From contig NZ_KB894530.1 of NCBI RefSeq assembly GCF_000374465.1, positions 430,888 through 494,887 on the forward strand: a stretch of DNA of 64,000 nt. Reading direction: 5' to 3'. Of the stretch, positions 1 to 9,461 are shown piece by piece. The translations under genes and the position numbers were made by a program. Each line of letters starts with the position of its first letter. Position 1 is the first letter of the stretch. The stretch comes from Ahrensia kielensis DSM 5890. Lineage in GTDB: Bacteria > Pseudomonadota > Alphaproteobacteria > Rhizobiales > Rhizobiaceae. The notes below the pieces were generated by a model. That model made no database searches, was not told where the DNA came from, and saw only the letters and a program-made list of their open reading frames with translations.

Positions 1-366
1 GGACAGGCAGTGATCCGTCTGTACCTGTAAAAGCGCAGATACATACGCCTGACCCGCAACAGTCAGCGACAAAGAAATCACCCGGCGGTTTTTTTCAGGA
101 CGTTCACGCGAAAGGAGCCCCTGACGTGTCAAACGGTCAGTCGCTGAGGATATCGTCGTCGCCGCAACCAATAGATGGCGCGCCACTTCGGCGGCCTTGC
201 AGGCCGGGTGGTCGGACACGAACAACAGAATCTGCATATCCAACGGGTTGAGGAGTTTTCCCGACCCGACCTCAGCTTCGGCGCTTTTGAAACGCAGCGA
301 CAAGGCGCCGATAGCGCGGCGCAGCTCTGCAGCCTGTTTAATGATGTTCGTTGACATGCGACTCAT
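1..366 (-). CDS. MarR-family transcriptional regulator, C-terminus beyond window
   Basis: Reading the minus strand from ATG at 366 (a second in-frame ATG lies at 357) gives an open frame running off the window edge for 122 codons. It has a MarR-type winged-helix pattern: a helical N-terminus, then LNPLDMQILLFVSDHPACKA, a recognition-helix region with VAATTISSATDRL, and the wing RQGLLSRERPEKNRRVISLS. MarR proteins are dimeric DNA-binding repressors or activators that often respond to small aromatic ligands or oxidants. The C-terminal dimerisation helices lie mostly outside the window, so no ligand can be guessed. Family call is sure; target is unknown. Confidence 0.8.
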   Translation of the reverse strand, partial: MSRMSTNIIKQAAELRRAIGALSLRFKSAEAEVGSGKLLNPLDMQILLFVSDHPACKAAEVARHLLVAATTISSATDRLTRQGLLSRERPEKNRRVISLSLTVAGQAYVSALLQVQTDHCLS

Positions 367-802
367 TTATACGAATCTTTCAGTGCTTTCCAGTCTCGGC
401 TAGATCATATGCCTCGCGGCTGCGCCTCAAGCTCGCTGATCTCCATTATCGAACACCACTCCTTACATTTGTTGCTAGCTTGGAGGTACGGTAAAAGCCG
501 ACTGAAAAGCAGCGATGGGTCGAAAGCGCAGCCAGTTTTTTGTATGTCGCGTTGCATCATACTTCTGTTTAGATCCATCTTTATCATATTCCTGCGATGG
601 AGCTAATGTCTGCTATGATGCTAGTGCCAAATTTGTCATTAATTGCTTAGGTTATGAACGTTATTTGTGGGAGCCGAGAGTTGGGCCGTTTATGACCATT
701 CCCAAAAGAAGCGTTTTTGCAACGTAGTAAACGGTTGTGGGACTAGGTGGGCCAACCTATGCTATTTCCGACCAAAAATTATACTCGTTTGGAAACAAAC
801 AC
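367..802. other. Intergenic region, no gene recognised
   Basis: This 436-base gap separates the divergent MarR gene and the membrane-protein gene. Short open frames here overlap one another on both strands, lack good ribosome-binding sites and have no recognisable protein character. It should contain the two promoters, but I could not assign -35/-10 elements with confidence. Confidence 0.5.
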
Positions 803-1393
803 ATGTCATATACAGATGGCCGTCAAACGCTAGATCATCTCGTTCTGTGGTTTATAGGACTGATCCTGTTATATTCGGCTACTATCTTTTTTGCTGCATA
901 TTTCTCAGGTGCTGACATGGGTGCGTGGGTTTGGGGACGACATCAGAACCAATTTTCATGGTATTCGCGCCCGCTTTTCATAATCCCGGCAGCCTATTTT
1001 GCTTACCGTCGCAAGGTGTGGCATGTCATAGGATTCATGGCTCTTCTGGCTACTAGCCTATTCTGGTTTGATGCACCCAATACGGTTTCCCCTTCTGTCC
1101 GTGAATATCTGCAATGGGAAAAGCAGTTCTTCTTTACGAACAACAATAAGCTGCCCTTAATCGTATTGATTTTTGGTGTTTTTGTATTTTTAGGACTGTT
1201 GTTTTACGCGTTCTGGCAACGAAATCTTTGGTATGGGGTAGCACTTATTAACGCCGGAACACTCCTAAAAGTTATTGTCAGCGTTACCATTGGTCAAGAT
1301 GCAGGAATGGCGGCAATTGTGCCATCATTTAGCAGTTTGCTCGTGATAAATTTTCTGGCGTGGTTCATATGGCGACGCAAACGTATCGGCTGA
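803..1393 (+). CDS. Hypothetical multi-pass membrane protein
   Basis: The chosen start is ATG 803 (MSYTDGRQTLDHLV); the frame is open from 737, but the first 22 residues look non-coding. The 196-residue product has about five hydrophobic segments: residues 15-35 (WFIGLILLYSATIFFAAYF), a pair around 55-90, one near 120-140 (LIVLIFGVFVFLGLLFYAFW), and two in the C-terminal third, ending in a basic WRRKRIG tail that fits a cytoplasmic C-terminus. I do not recognise a named family or catalytic motif. Neighbours (MarR upstream, agl operon downstream on the other strand) give no functional link. The start lacks a clear Shine-Dalgarno sequence. Confidence 0.6.
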   Translation: MSYTDGRQTLDHLVLWFIGLILLYSATIFFAAYFSGADMGAWVWGRHQNQFSWYSRPLFIIPAAYFAYRRKVWHVIGFMALLATSLFWFDAPNTVSPSVREYLQWEKQFFFTNNNKLPLIVLIFGVFVFLGLLFYAFWQRNLWYGVALINAGTLLKVIVSVTIGQDAGMAAIVPSFSSLLVINFLAWFIWRRKRIG

Positions 1394-1662
1394 AATTGAC
1401 AGGATGCCCTTAAGGAAAACTGCTTGGCAGTATCCGTTCATCGGACATTGCCGCACATGCAATGGATGACGATTTTCGTCCGTATTATCCTCCGAAGATA
1501 GCTAACCTCAAGGGCCTTCCTTTGGCGTCTACAGCCGCGTGAACCTTATGCCAATTGGGCTGCAACGAAGTGAGGTTGCATGCTTGAGCTTTAAGTATAA
1601 TGGGCAAAAAATGCAAAAGAACCATTTAACTTTAACGATAGACCACGTGTAAACATTACAAA

Positions 1663-2751
1663 TTAGCGATAGTATAGTGATTGTCCGTTATGAAAAATTT
1701 GTACTTTTTCCGGCGGGGCAGTAACCCGTATTTTTTTGTCCCTTAAGCCGCTGCGGATTCCTGGCAATTTGCCAATCAGACCGTCATCATTGCCAGACTT
1801 TTCAAAATACAAAAGAGTTACCTCCCCCAACGCTTCTTGAAATTTCACTTTGCCTTCGTGAATAAAATTGCCTTTAGTCTCGATCAAATCTTCAGGGCGA
1901 ACGCCGATATTTACTTTAAGCCCTTTGTCATCAGCCTTTGTTGGAACTGAAGAAACTGCCGTACCACCGCCGTCCAATTTGATGGTTGTTTCCTTGCCGG
2001 TTTTTGTAATCTCACCCGACAAAAGGTTCATGGCGGGGGAGCCGATAAATTGCGCAACGAATTCATTTTCCGGGCGTTCATAAAGTTCCAGAGGCGTGCC
2101 TATCTGGGCAATGCCTTTATTTGCCAGCACAACAATTCTGGATGCCAAAGTCATGGCTTCCACCTGATCGTGTGTCACATAAATCATTGTCCGTTCCGGC
2201 ATCGCCTCTTTTAATTGGGCAATCTCAATGCGAGTTGCGACGCGCAAAGCTGCATCCAAATTGGATAATGGTTCATCAAATAAATATACTTTCGGATCAC
2301 GAACAATCGACCGGCCAATCGCGACACGCTGTCTTTGTCCACCTGATAGCGCTTTCGGCAAGCGATCGAGATATTCCTCCAACTGCAAGCTTTTGGCGAC
2401 GCGGGCAATGACTTCATCAATTTCTGAATTGGACTTTTTAGCCAGTTTAAGCGCAAAGGCCATGTTATCACGCACAGTCATATGTGGGTAAAGAGCATAG
2501 GATTGGAAGACCATTGCAATGCCACGCTGAGCGGGAGGGATGTCATTGACAACCATTCCGCCAATCTCAAGCGTGCCTTCGGTGATGCTTTCAAGACCTG
2601 CAATCATTCTCAATAATGTTGATTTTCCGCATCCTGACGGACCGACAAAAACAATTAGCTCGCCCTGTTGAATATCGAGATTGATATCTTTCAAAACGAC
2701 AACTGACCCACCGTAGGTCTTCCCTACATTTTGTAGTTTTACATTTGCCAT
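1663..2751 (-). CDS. aglK: Alpha-glucoside ABC transporter ATP-binding protein AglK
   Basis: This is a 362-residue ABC ATPase of the MalK/UgpC (CUT1) type that powers import of alpha-glucosides through AglF and AglG. The N-terminal ATPase domain has Walker A GPSGCGKST (about residues 37-45), a Q-loop in VFQSYALYP, signature LSGGQRQRVAIGRS, Walker B VYLFDEPLSNLD and the switch histidine in YVTHDQ. A C-terminal TOBE/OB regulatory domain follows from about residue 235 (NIGVRPEDL). It is the last gene of the aglEFGAK operon, 24 bases after aglA. Length and order match the agl locus known from Sinorhizobium meliloti, so the symbol rests on synteny as well as family. Confidence 0.93.
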   Translation of the reverse strand: MANVKLQNVGKTYGGSVVVLKDINLDIQQGELIVFVGPSGCGKSTLLRMIAGLESITEGTLEIGGMVVNDIPPAQRGIAMVFQSYALYPHMTVRDNMAFALKLAKKSNSEIDEVIARVAKSLQLEEYLDRLPKALSGGQRQRVAIGRSIVRDPKVYLFDEPLSNLDAALRVATRIEIAQLKEAMPERTMIYVTHDQVEAMTLASRIVVLANKGIAQIGTPLELYERPENEFVAQFIGSPAMNLLSGEITKTGKETTIKLDGGGTAVSSVPTKADDKGLKVNIGVRPEDLIETKGNFIHEGKVKFQEALGEVTLLYFEKSGNDDGLIGKLPGIRSGLRDKKIRVTAPPEKVQIFHNGQSLYYR

Positions 2752-2775
2752 AGCTCTACCCTCCAGTTGCCAATT

Positions 2776-4422
2776 TTATTGCTTAACCCTAAGGCAAATC
2801 TGCCAAGGTCCGAGATGTATCAATCCGTCTTCAGAGATTTGAGCACTTCCCAATTCCATGCCTATTGGCTGCCAGTCCCCGCTAGGCAGCGCAAAATCAG
2901 ATGGTGTTTCGCTCACATTGAATGCACATAGAATTACCTGATTGTCCAAATGGCGTTCAAACGAAACTACATCACCATCGTTTTTTAACTTGTCGTGTCC
3001 GCCAATCTCTAGCGCAGGGTGAGCGTGTCTGAATTGAATTGCTTTACGGTAATGATGCAGAATCGAACTAGGGTCATTTTCCTGCGCCTCAACTGACATT
3101 GCCAACTGTTCAGAGGCTACCGGCAACCAAGGCCGCCCTTCGGAAAAACCGCCATTTTGATTGTCTGAAACCCATACCATGGGCGTGCGGCAACCATCGC
3201 GTCCTACGTATTCTGGCCAAAACTCAATGCCATAAGGGTCTTGCAAATCATCAAATCCAACGAATGCTTCAGGCAGACCAAGCTCTTCGCCCTGATAAAG
3301 GCAAACCGAACCCCGCAAGCACATAATTAAAGTTGCAAACATACGCTGCGCAGATGGTGGAAGGTTCCAGCGTGACGAGTGTCGTTCAACATCATGGTTT
3401 GAGAATGCCCAGCACGGCCACCCGTCTTTTGCCACCTCATCTACTTTGCGTAAAACACTCACAATGCGTTCGGCGGTCGGCTGATCCTTTGCAAGAAATT
3501 CAAAGGCATAACACATGTGCATCAGATCATCGCCAGCGGTGTATTGACCTAGAATTTCCAAACCAAATTGCGCATCCCCAACCTCGCCGACGGCGGCAGC
3601 GCCAAAAGGCTCCATAACAGCTCGCAAACGGCGCAAGAATTCCAGATTTTCCGGGCGGTTCTTATCGTACAAGTGAGCCTGATGATTATAGGGATTTACC
3701 GAAGGCGCAATTGATGCGTTTCGCTCTTCAATTGGCAACGGTGGATTATCTCTTAGTTCCGCATCATGAAAATAGAAGTTAATTGTATCCAAGCGGAAAC
3801 CATCGACACCTCGATTGAGCCAAAATGTTGCAACATCTAGTAGCTCGTCTTGCACTTCCATATTATGAAAATTCAAGTCCGGTTGCGACGTTAAAAAATT
3901 ATGCAGGTAATATTGCTCACGGCTAGCATCCCACTGCCACGCTGAACCGCCAAATATAGAAAGCCAATTTGTCGGCGGTGTGCCATCTGGTTTTGGATCA
4001 ACCCAAACATACCAATCAGCTTTGTTGTTTGTTCTGTCGCGGCTGCTTTCTTTGAACCAGTTATGTTCTTTACTAGTGTGGCTGAGCACAAGATCGATCA
4101 TCACCCGAATACCGGAGCGATGAGCGGCATCAACGACAGCATCAAAATCTGCAAGTGAACCAAACATCGGGTCAACGTCGCAGTAATCACTGACGTCATA
4201 GCCAAAGTCTTTCATCGGAGAAACAAAGAACGGTGATATCCAAATCGCATCCACCCCCAATGAGGCAATATATGGCATGCGGTTTACGATCCCCGCCAAG
4301 TCGCCGATGCCATCGCCGTTGCTATCCTGATAGCTTCGCGGATAAATCTGATAGATGGTGGCACCACGCCACCAATCCAAGTTTGCTGCATTGTCTAATC
4401 GTTGTGCTGTAGCAATTGTCAT
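2776..4422 (-). CDS. aglA: Alpha-glucosidase AglA (GH13)
   Basis: This 548-residue glycoside hydrolase family 13 enzyme cleaves alpha-glucosides such as sucrose, maltose or trehalose in the cytoplasm after uptake. N-terminal WWRGATIYQIYPRSYQDSNG is the classical start of the TIM barrel. Conserved GH13 regions are visible: DLVLSHTS, GFRLDTINFYF (nucleophile Asp), a VGEVGD acid/base region and FSNHDVERH (transition-state Asp). The frame is open to 4551, but the added 43 residues overlap aglG. ATG 4422 begins MTIATAQRLDN, lies just after the aglG stop and matches family starts. The exact sugar preference cannot be read from sequence. Confidence 0.93.
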   Translation of the reverse strand: MTIATAQRLDNAANLDWWRGATIYQIYPRSYQDSNGDGIGDLAGIVNRMPYIASLGVDAIWISPFFVSPMKDFGYDVSDYCDVDPMFGSLADFDAVVDAAHRSGIRVMIDLVLSHTSKEHNWFKESSRDRTNNKADWYVWVDPKPDGTPPTNWLSIFGGSAWQWDASREQYYLHNFLTSQPDLNFHNMEVQDELLDVATFWLNRGVDGFRLDTINFYFHDAELRDNPPLPIEERNASIAPSVNPYNHQAHLYDKNRPENLEFLRRLRAVMEPFGAAAVGEVGDAQFGLEILGQYTAGDDLMHMCYAFEFLAKDQPTAERIVSVLRKVDEVAKDGWPCWAFSNHDVERHSSRWNLPPSAQRMFATLIMCLRGSVCLYQGEELGLPEAFVGFDDLQDPYGIEFWPEYVGRDGCRTPMVWVSDNQNGGFSEGRPWLPVASEQLAMSVEAQENDPSSILHHYRKAIQFRHAHPALEIGGHDKLKNDGDVVSFERHLDNQVILCAFNVSETPSDFALPSGDWQPIGMELGSAQISEDGLIHLGPWQICLRVKQ

Positions 4423-4439
4423 AATTCTTTTTCTAATTT

Positions 4440-5597
4440 CTATTTTACGGAACCGGCCAGCAGACCGCGTACCAGATATTTTTGCATCATAAAGAATACG
4501 AGTAGTGGGACTGCGATAGAGACAAAAGCAGCGGTAGCCAAAATCTCCCAATTGCCCCCTCGTGTTCCAAGTAACTCAACGATCTGATTGGTCATGACCG
4601 TTGTCTCTCCTGTCGCGTCAATAAGGAAAACTTTCGCGACTAGCAGATCATTCCAAGTCCATAAAAACTGGAAGATGGCGAAAGATGCCAAAGCCGGAAA
4701 TGAAAGTGGCAGGATGATTTTTGTGAAAATTTCAAAATCGCTGGCACCGTCAACTCTAGCATTTTCGATAATGTCTCTTGGCAAGCCAACCATATAATTT
4801 CGCAAAAGATAGATGGCGAGAGGTAGACCAAAGCCGGTGTGAGCAAGCCACACACCCAAATAACCTTTACCAATTCCAATGCCTAAATGCAGACGTAGAA
4901 GTGGAATTAATGCAAGCTGTAAAGGTACAACCAAGAGTCCAACTACAATCGCAACCAGGATTGCCCGACCAGGAAAATTCATCCAAGCCAAGGCATAGGC
5001 TGCAAAGGCCGCAATGACGATAGGAATGATCGTGGCCGGAATTGTAACCGTAAGCGTGTTAAAAAATGCCTTGGCCATACTGTCCGTACTGTCACCGCTA
5101 AAAAGCACATTTTTATAATTATCAAGCGTAAATTCAGGCGGCGTCGTTGCTGTTGCGAATACACGCTGCCCGCGCCCTGATATTTCCGTAGGAGCAGACC
5201 AAACATAGTCGCCATTTTCTTGAACAGTAATTGTCTCACCGTCATTAAGTTCTGCGGTATCGCCTGCTTTATAAATATCAATTTCGCGCGATGATGTTCC
5301 CCACACGCTGATTGTAGCCTCACTGCCAGCTTCAAACAGATTTCCGTCTATAACGTAAACTCCATTGGTCTGCACTTGCACCCCTTCATCGTCCGGGTCA
5401 GCCGTACGCAAAGTTAAGTTCTGTTCTGTAGGAAACAATGCACGCCACCATCCGGACTCAGAAATTTGATCGGAAGTTCGAAACGAGGAGACAAGCAACC
5501 CCATCGTCGGGAAAAGCCATAAAAGAACAAGCGCTGTTACAGAAATATGTACTGCCCAAGTCAGACTCGATTTTGATCCAGCAATCGTAGCCATCAC
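4440..5597 (-). CDS. aglG: Alpha-glucoside ABC transporter permease AglG
   Basis: This 385-residue inner-membrane permease is of the MalG (CUT1) type and is one half of the translocation channel. TM1 lies at about residues 13-33. An unusually long periplasmic segment of roughly 110 residues follows before TM2, with repeated beta-rich stretches; to my knowledge this is typical of AglG rather than MalG. The remaining segments carry the BPD_transp_1 EAA loop NARVDGASDFEIFTKIILP. The start overlaps the end of aglF by four bases (5594-5597), so translational coupling is likely. It works with AglE, AglF and AglK. Confidence 0.92.
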   Translation of the reverse strand: MMATIAGSKSSLTWAVHISVTALVLLWLFPTMGLLVSSFRTSDQISESGWWRALFPTEQNLTLRTADPDDEGVQVQTNGVYVIDGNLFEAGSEATISVWGTSSREIDIYKAGDTAELNDGETITVQENGDYVWSAPTEISGRGQRVFATATTPPEFTLDNYKNVLFSGDSTDSMAKAFFNTLTVTIPATIIPIVIAAFAAYALAWMNFPGRAILVAIVVGLLVVPLQLALIPLLRLHLGIGIGKGYLGVWLAHTGFGLPLAIYLLRNYMVGLPRDIIENARVDGASDFEIFTKIILPLSFPALASFAIFQFLWTWNDLLVAKVFLIDATGETTVMTNQIVELLGTRGGNWEILATAAFVSIAVPLLVFFMMQKYLVRGLLAGSVK

Positions 5598-6808
5598 TTC
5601 ATCTCCTTGCGCGCATTATAAACATTCCAAATTAGGATCGGGCTCACTAAAAGCATGATAATCATCGCGGAAGCGGACCCCACACCCCAGTCGTTTGCAC
5701 GGAACAATTTATCGAACATGTAATTGGCCAAAACCTGTGTCTCCCACTGGCCATTTGTCATGGCGAAAACAATATCAAAGACCTTCAGCACCACTAAAGT
5801 GATAGTTGTCCAAACAACCACGATTGTACCTGTGATTTGCGGCAACTTAATCTTGAAGAAAACCTGAAAAGGATTAGCGCCATCAACAATGGAAGCTTCA
5901 ATTGTTTCTTCTGGAATTCCACGCAAAGCTGCGGAAATAATAACCATTGCAAAGCCTGTTTGTATCCAGATGAGAACAACCATCAACAAGAAGGAATTCC
6001 AACCCGGTGTCGTCAACCATGTTTGCGGTTCGCCATAAGGATGAACGGACGTGAGGGCCCCAACCCCGAGTGAAAGAAACGCAATAGCAATCAACGCGAG
6101 CACCAGAATACCGATACTGCGCAAGATCACGCCGCCTTTTTTATGCATGGCGTTAAATAGGCCATAAGCCGTGTAAACAGATATGGCTGCGCCACAAAGC
6201 ATGAGAAGAGCAGGCAGCAGGCGCAAGATCAACCAAGATCCGACACCGCCCTCAAATTGCAACCAAACGGCGTTCATAATACCAATCTGCGCTTGATCGG
6301 CAGGACGCGTGTCATAAATTAATTTGAAAATAACAGCAGCACCAACAAATGAAATTGCCATGGGCATGAAAATCAGCGACTTGGCGATCGATCCCCATCT
6401 GATGCGATCAGTCAGTTGAGCAGCCATCAGGCCGAATGCAGTGGAGGCAGCAGGCACAATGATGAGCCATAACATATTGTTGCGCATTGCTTCCCAAAAC
6501 TTCGGTTCATTCATCATCTGCTGGTAGTTTGCCAGACCGATAAATGCCCCGCCCTGATTTCTATCCGTTACCGAATACCACAAGGTCGCGACGACAGGAT
6601 ATGCAAGATAGAGCCCCAAAGCGACCATAGCTGGCATTAAAAACAACCAGGGACGGATCATATTTGCACGGTTGATATTTCGTCCTGCATTATCTCCCTT
6701 TGCAGGGTACAAAACTTTGTCCAGGAACTGGTTCGACAGGTAATAATATAGAAGGCATCCTCCGACACCTAAAAATATTGTTAGTACTCCCTTATAAGCC
6801 GCTTCCAT
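5594..6808 (-). CDS. aglF: Alpha-glucoside ABC transporter permease AglF
   Basis: This MalF-type inner-membrane permease (404 residues from ATG 6808) forms the second half of the alpha-glucoside channel. ATG 6808 is preferred over upstream codons because GGGAGGGG lies just before it and the product starts MEAAYKGVLTIFLG, a hydrophobic segment. The permease core follows, with FLMPAMVALGLYLAYPVV and the EAA loop EASIVDGANPFQVFFKIKLP. A hairpin sits in the 93-base gap between aglE and this gene. AglF pairs with AglG and takes substrate from AglE. Confidence 0.92.
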   Translation of the reverse strand: MEAAYKGVLTIFLGVGGCLLYYYLSNQFLDKVLYPAKGDNAGRNINRANMIRPWLFLMPAMVALGLYLAYPVVATLWYSVTDRNQGGAFIGLANYQQMMNEPKFWEAMRNNMLWLIIVPAASTAFGLMAAQLTDRIRWGSIAKSLIFMPMAISFVGAAVIFKLIYDTRPADQAQIGIMNAVWLQFEGGVGSWLILRLLPALLMLCGAAISVYTAYGLFNAMHKKGGVILRSIGILVLALIAIAFLSLGVGALTSVHPYGEPQTWLTTPGWNSFLLMVVLIWIQTGFAMVIISAALRGIPEETIEASIVDGANPFQVFFKIKLPQITGTIVVVWTTITLVVLKVFDIVFAMTNGQWETQVLANYMFDKLFRANDWGVGSASAMIIMLLVSPILIWNVYNARKEMK

Positions 6809-6865
6809 TTTACGCCCCTCCCCGAGCAATAATGTAAAACACCGTTTCCAAAAGGTGGGATCGCA

Positions 6866-6887
6866 GCAGCCCAAATAAATGGGCTGC
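6866..6887 (-). terminator. Intergenic hairpin after aglE
   Basis: An 8-bp perfect stem (GCAGCCCA / TGGGCTGC) with a 6-base loop lies 15 bases after the aglE stop and before aglF. There is no U-run directly after it. It is better read as an mRNA-stabilising or attenuating hairpin than as a full intrinsic terminator, which would let the binding protein be made in excess over the permeases. Confidence 0.5.
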
Positions 6888-6901
6888 CACATATTCTAAG
6901 C

Positions 6902-8179
6902 CTACTTAATAGCGTCCCAGCTTTTCTGAATATCTGAAGCTACAGTCTGGGCATCTTTACCACCTGCGTAGTCCACCATTCCTGTCCAGAACGAACCAGC
7001 GCCAACAGCACCCGGCATAAGATCAGAGGCATCGAACCTGAAGGTTGTTGCTCCAAGAAGGATTTCGTTCATCTTTGCTGCTGATTCACTTGAGAATTTG
7101 GCCAAATCAACACCTTTGAGTGGTGTCAAAAACCCACCAAGACCCATGAATATTTCGTGGGCAGGCACGGTTTGCAAATACTCGATCAGATCATGAGCCG
7201 CCTGATTTTCGTTTGTAATTGTCCACAAAGTGCCGGCACCCAAAACTGGAGCTCCCAGATCTTTGTCCGCATAGGCAGGGAAGTAAAAGAAGTCTGCATC
7301 TTCGCCAACTTCAGTTCCTTCTGGGAAGAAGGCAGGTATGAACGATGCCTGCCTGTGCATATAACATTGCGGCGGTGAAGAGAACATACCCTTCGGGCTG
7401 TCACGGAAATCTGTTGATGCAACCGCACCGCTGCCACCGGTAACATATTCGTCGTTGCGTGCAAATGCACCGAATTCCTCGATTGCCGCAACAACCGCAG
7501 GATCGTCGAACTTAATTTCGTTAGATACCCATTTATCGTAAACGTCTGGGGCTTGCGTGCGAAGCATCATATCTTCAACCCAGTCAGTTGCCGGCCAACC
7601 GGTTGCACCGCCTGAACCCAAGCCAATGCACCAAGGTGTTCCGCCGTCAGCAACGATCTGGTCACTCAGAGCTTTCAACTCTTCCATTGTCTCAGGAATT
7701 TCATAGCCTGCATCTTCAAAATTTTCAGGGCTGTACCATACCAAAGACTTCACATCTACTTTGTAGAAGAAACCAAACAATTCATCGGCACCATCTTTAT
7801 TCTTGAACGTTCCAAGATCAACCCAGGACTGGCCGGCGGCGTAGTTTTCTTTAATCCAGTCACTCGTGCCTTCTTTCAACGGGGCCAAGAACCCTCGCTC
7901 AGCCATACCTGAAGCCAAACCCGGCTGCGGGAAAACAGCGACATTTGGCGCTGAGCCAGCCTCGGCATCAATTACGATCTGCTGTTCAAAGCTATCGGAG
8001 CCAACATATCGAACATCGTGACCGGATTTTTCTGCGAAATCTGCAAGAACCGTCTCGATGTTCTTTTGGTCCGGCCCAAGCCAAGGACCAAATACAGTGA
8101 GCTGCTCTGCGTGAGCAATTGAGCCTAGTGCCATTGATGCGACACCGGTAAGCAATATACGTTTTATAACCATATTCAT
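6902..8179 (-). CDS. aglE: Alpha-glucoside-binding periplasmic protein AglE
   Basis: This extracellular solute-binding protein (family 1, 425 residues) captures alpha-glucosides in the periplasm for AglFGK. ATG 8179 is preceded by GGGAGGAAAA at good spacing. The product begins MNMVIKRILLTGVASMALG and has a Sec signal peptide with likely cleavage after IAHA (about residue 25). The mature start EQLTVFGPWLGPDQ is typical of AglE. Lobe motifs include PWCIGLGSGGATGWPATDW and a C-terminal FRFDASDLMPGAVGAG. It is first in the operon; a CAAAGCGCTTTG palindrome at 8238 lies upstream and probably binds AglR. Confidence 0.93.
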   Translation of the reverse strand: MNMVIKRILLTGVASMALGSIAHAEQLTVFGPWLGPDQKNIETVLADFAEKSGHDVRYVGSDSFEQQIVIDAEAGSAPNVAVFPQPGLASGMAERGFLAPLKEGTSDWIKENYAAGQSWVDLGTFKNKDGADELFGFFYKVDVKSLVWYSPENFEDAGYEIPETMEELKALSDQIVADGGTPWCIGLGSGGATGWPATDWVEDMMLRTQAPDVYDKWVSNEIKFDDPAVVAAIEEFGAFARNDEYVTGGSGAVASTDFRDSPKGMFSSPPQCYMHRQASFIPAFFPEGTEVGEDADFFYFPAYADKDLGAPVLGAGTLWTITNENQAAHDLIEYLQTVPAHEIFMGLGGFLTPLKGVDLAKFSSESAAKMNEILLGATTFRFDASDLMPGAVGAGSFWTGMVDYAGGKDAQTVASDIQKSWDAIK

Positions 8180-8237
8180 AATTTTCCTCCCATTTACACA
8201 CTGCCAACCACTTAGCAATGCAAGCATTAAACTTATT

Positions 8238-8249
8238 CAAAGCGCTTTG
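8238..8249. promoter_or_regulatory. LacI-family operator, aglE side
   Basis: CAAAGCGCTTTG is a perfect 12-bp palindrome with the central GCGC typical of LacI/GalR-family operators. It lies about 60 bases upstream of the aglE start, in the aglE-aglR divergent promoter region. AglR is the obvious candidate ligand (inference). Confidence 0.65.
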
Positions 8250-8389
8250 GATTCTTTAATCTAACAGAGAACTACGGCATCCTGTCAAGTGCGAATTATT
8301 AGCAAACAAATACAGTAATTTAAATCAATGCCTATCTTGTAATAGGTGTTAACCACCGACATAAGAAACAATATCTTTATTGTTTTTTT

Positions 8390-8401
8390 GAAGCGCTTTG
8401 A
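8390..8401. promoter_or_regulatory. LacI-family operator, aglR side
   Basis: GAAGCGCTTTGA shares the half-site GCGCTTTG with the palindrome at 8238 and lies only 13 bases before the aglR start codon. That position would suit autorepression, with the two sites about 150 bases apart possibly allowing looping. The palindrome is imperfect outside AAGCGCTT. Confidence 0.55.
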
Positions 8402-8414
8402 ATACAACACTTAA

Positions 8415-9461
8415 ATGAACCTGAAAGAACTCTCTGAACTCCTAGGACTAAGCCAGACAACTGTCAGCCGTGCGCTCAACGGTTTTCCAGAGGTTTCTGA
8501 GCGCACGCGCGAACGTGTTCAAAAATATGCTAGCCAACATAATTATGCCCCGAATAAATCTGCGCGTGGCCTGGCAACAGGACAGACCTTTAATATTGGC
8601 CATGTCATATCGACATCAAATCAAAATGAAATGCTCAACCCTGTTTTTGGGGACTTTGTAGCAGGCGTGGGTGAAATATATTCTGCCAACGGTTACAAGA
8701 TGATATTATCCATTGTACCACCTCACGAGGATGAATATCAGGTTTATAGGGATATGAAGGCGCAAAGTCTCGTTGACGCAGTGGTTATTCAAAGCCCAAC
8801 TGTTAACGATGGCCGCATTCCATTTCTGAAGGATTTAGGTTTGCCGTTCATTGTTCATGGTCGCTCTACCGAGTGTGATACACCTTATGCTTGGCTGGAT
8901 GTTAACAATCGGTCGGCGTTTAAAAGAGCAACCGATTTTCTGCATGACCTCGGCCATAGACGAATAGCCTTATTGAACGGGTTGGAGCACATGGACTTTG
9001 CCCACAGGCGAAGAGAAGGATACGAAAACTCTCTGCGGTCACGTAACATCACGTTGGACCCATATCTCGTATCTGCAAGCGCAATGACAGAACACGATGG
9101 CTTCAATAGGACCATGAAGCTAATGCGGCTAAAAAATCCACCGACAGCTCTTCTAACCTCTTCAATTCTAACTGCTTTTGGTGCTTTGAGAGCAATTCAA
9201 GAAGCCGGCAAAATTGTTGGTCGTGATATGTCGATTATTACCCATGATGACTGCCTTTCCTATTTCCGAAACAATGAAACGGTGCCGATATTTACCACAA
9301 CACAATCATCCGTACGGGAAGCAGGCAGGAAGTTGGCAACTATGCTTTTAGACATTATTGCAAACCCTGACGCTACACCTCCAGAAACTCTACTGGAAGC
9401 AAAGCTTACGGTTGGACGGTCGACTGGCCCTGCACCGAATGAATTGCACAAAGAAAAATAA
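8415..9461 (+). CDS. aglR: LacI-family transcriptional regulator AglR
   Basis: This 348-residue LacI/GalR repressor begins MNLKELSELLGLSQTTVSRA, the helix-turn-helix, followed by the hinge helix (NKSARGLATGQT). A periplasmic-binding-protein-like effector domain follows (IGHVIST... to the C-terminus). It is divergent from aglE and separated from it by 235 bases containing two GCGCTTTG sites. In the agl loci of rhizobia this gene represses aglEFGAK and is released by alpha-glucosides; that role is inferred here by position. No strong Shine-Dalgarno sequence precedes ATG 8415, but the reading matches family N-termini exactly. Confidence 0.9.
   Translation: MNLKELSELLGLSQTTVSRALNGFPEVSERTRERVQKYASQHNYAPNKSARGLATGQTFNIGHVISTSNQNEMLNPVFGDFVAGVGEIYSANGYKMILSIVPPHEDEYQVYRDMKAQSLVDAVVIQSPTVNDGRIPFLKDLGLPFIVHGRSTECDTPYAWLDVNNRSAFKRATDFLHDLGHRRIALLNGLEHMDFAHRRREGYENSLRSRNITLDPYLVSASAMTEHDGFNRTMKLMRLKNPPTALLTSSILTAFGALRAIQEAGKIVGRDMSIITHDDCLSYFRNNETVPIFTTTQSSVREAGRKLATMLLDIIANPDATPPETLLEAKLTVGRSTGPAPNELHKEK

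Noticed and set aside
409..727. Several overlapping short frames between the MarR gene and the membrane protein.
   Set aside because: They overlap on both strands, have random-looking residue content and lack start signals.
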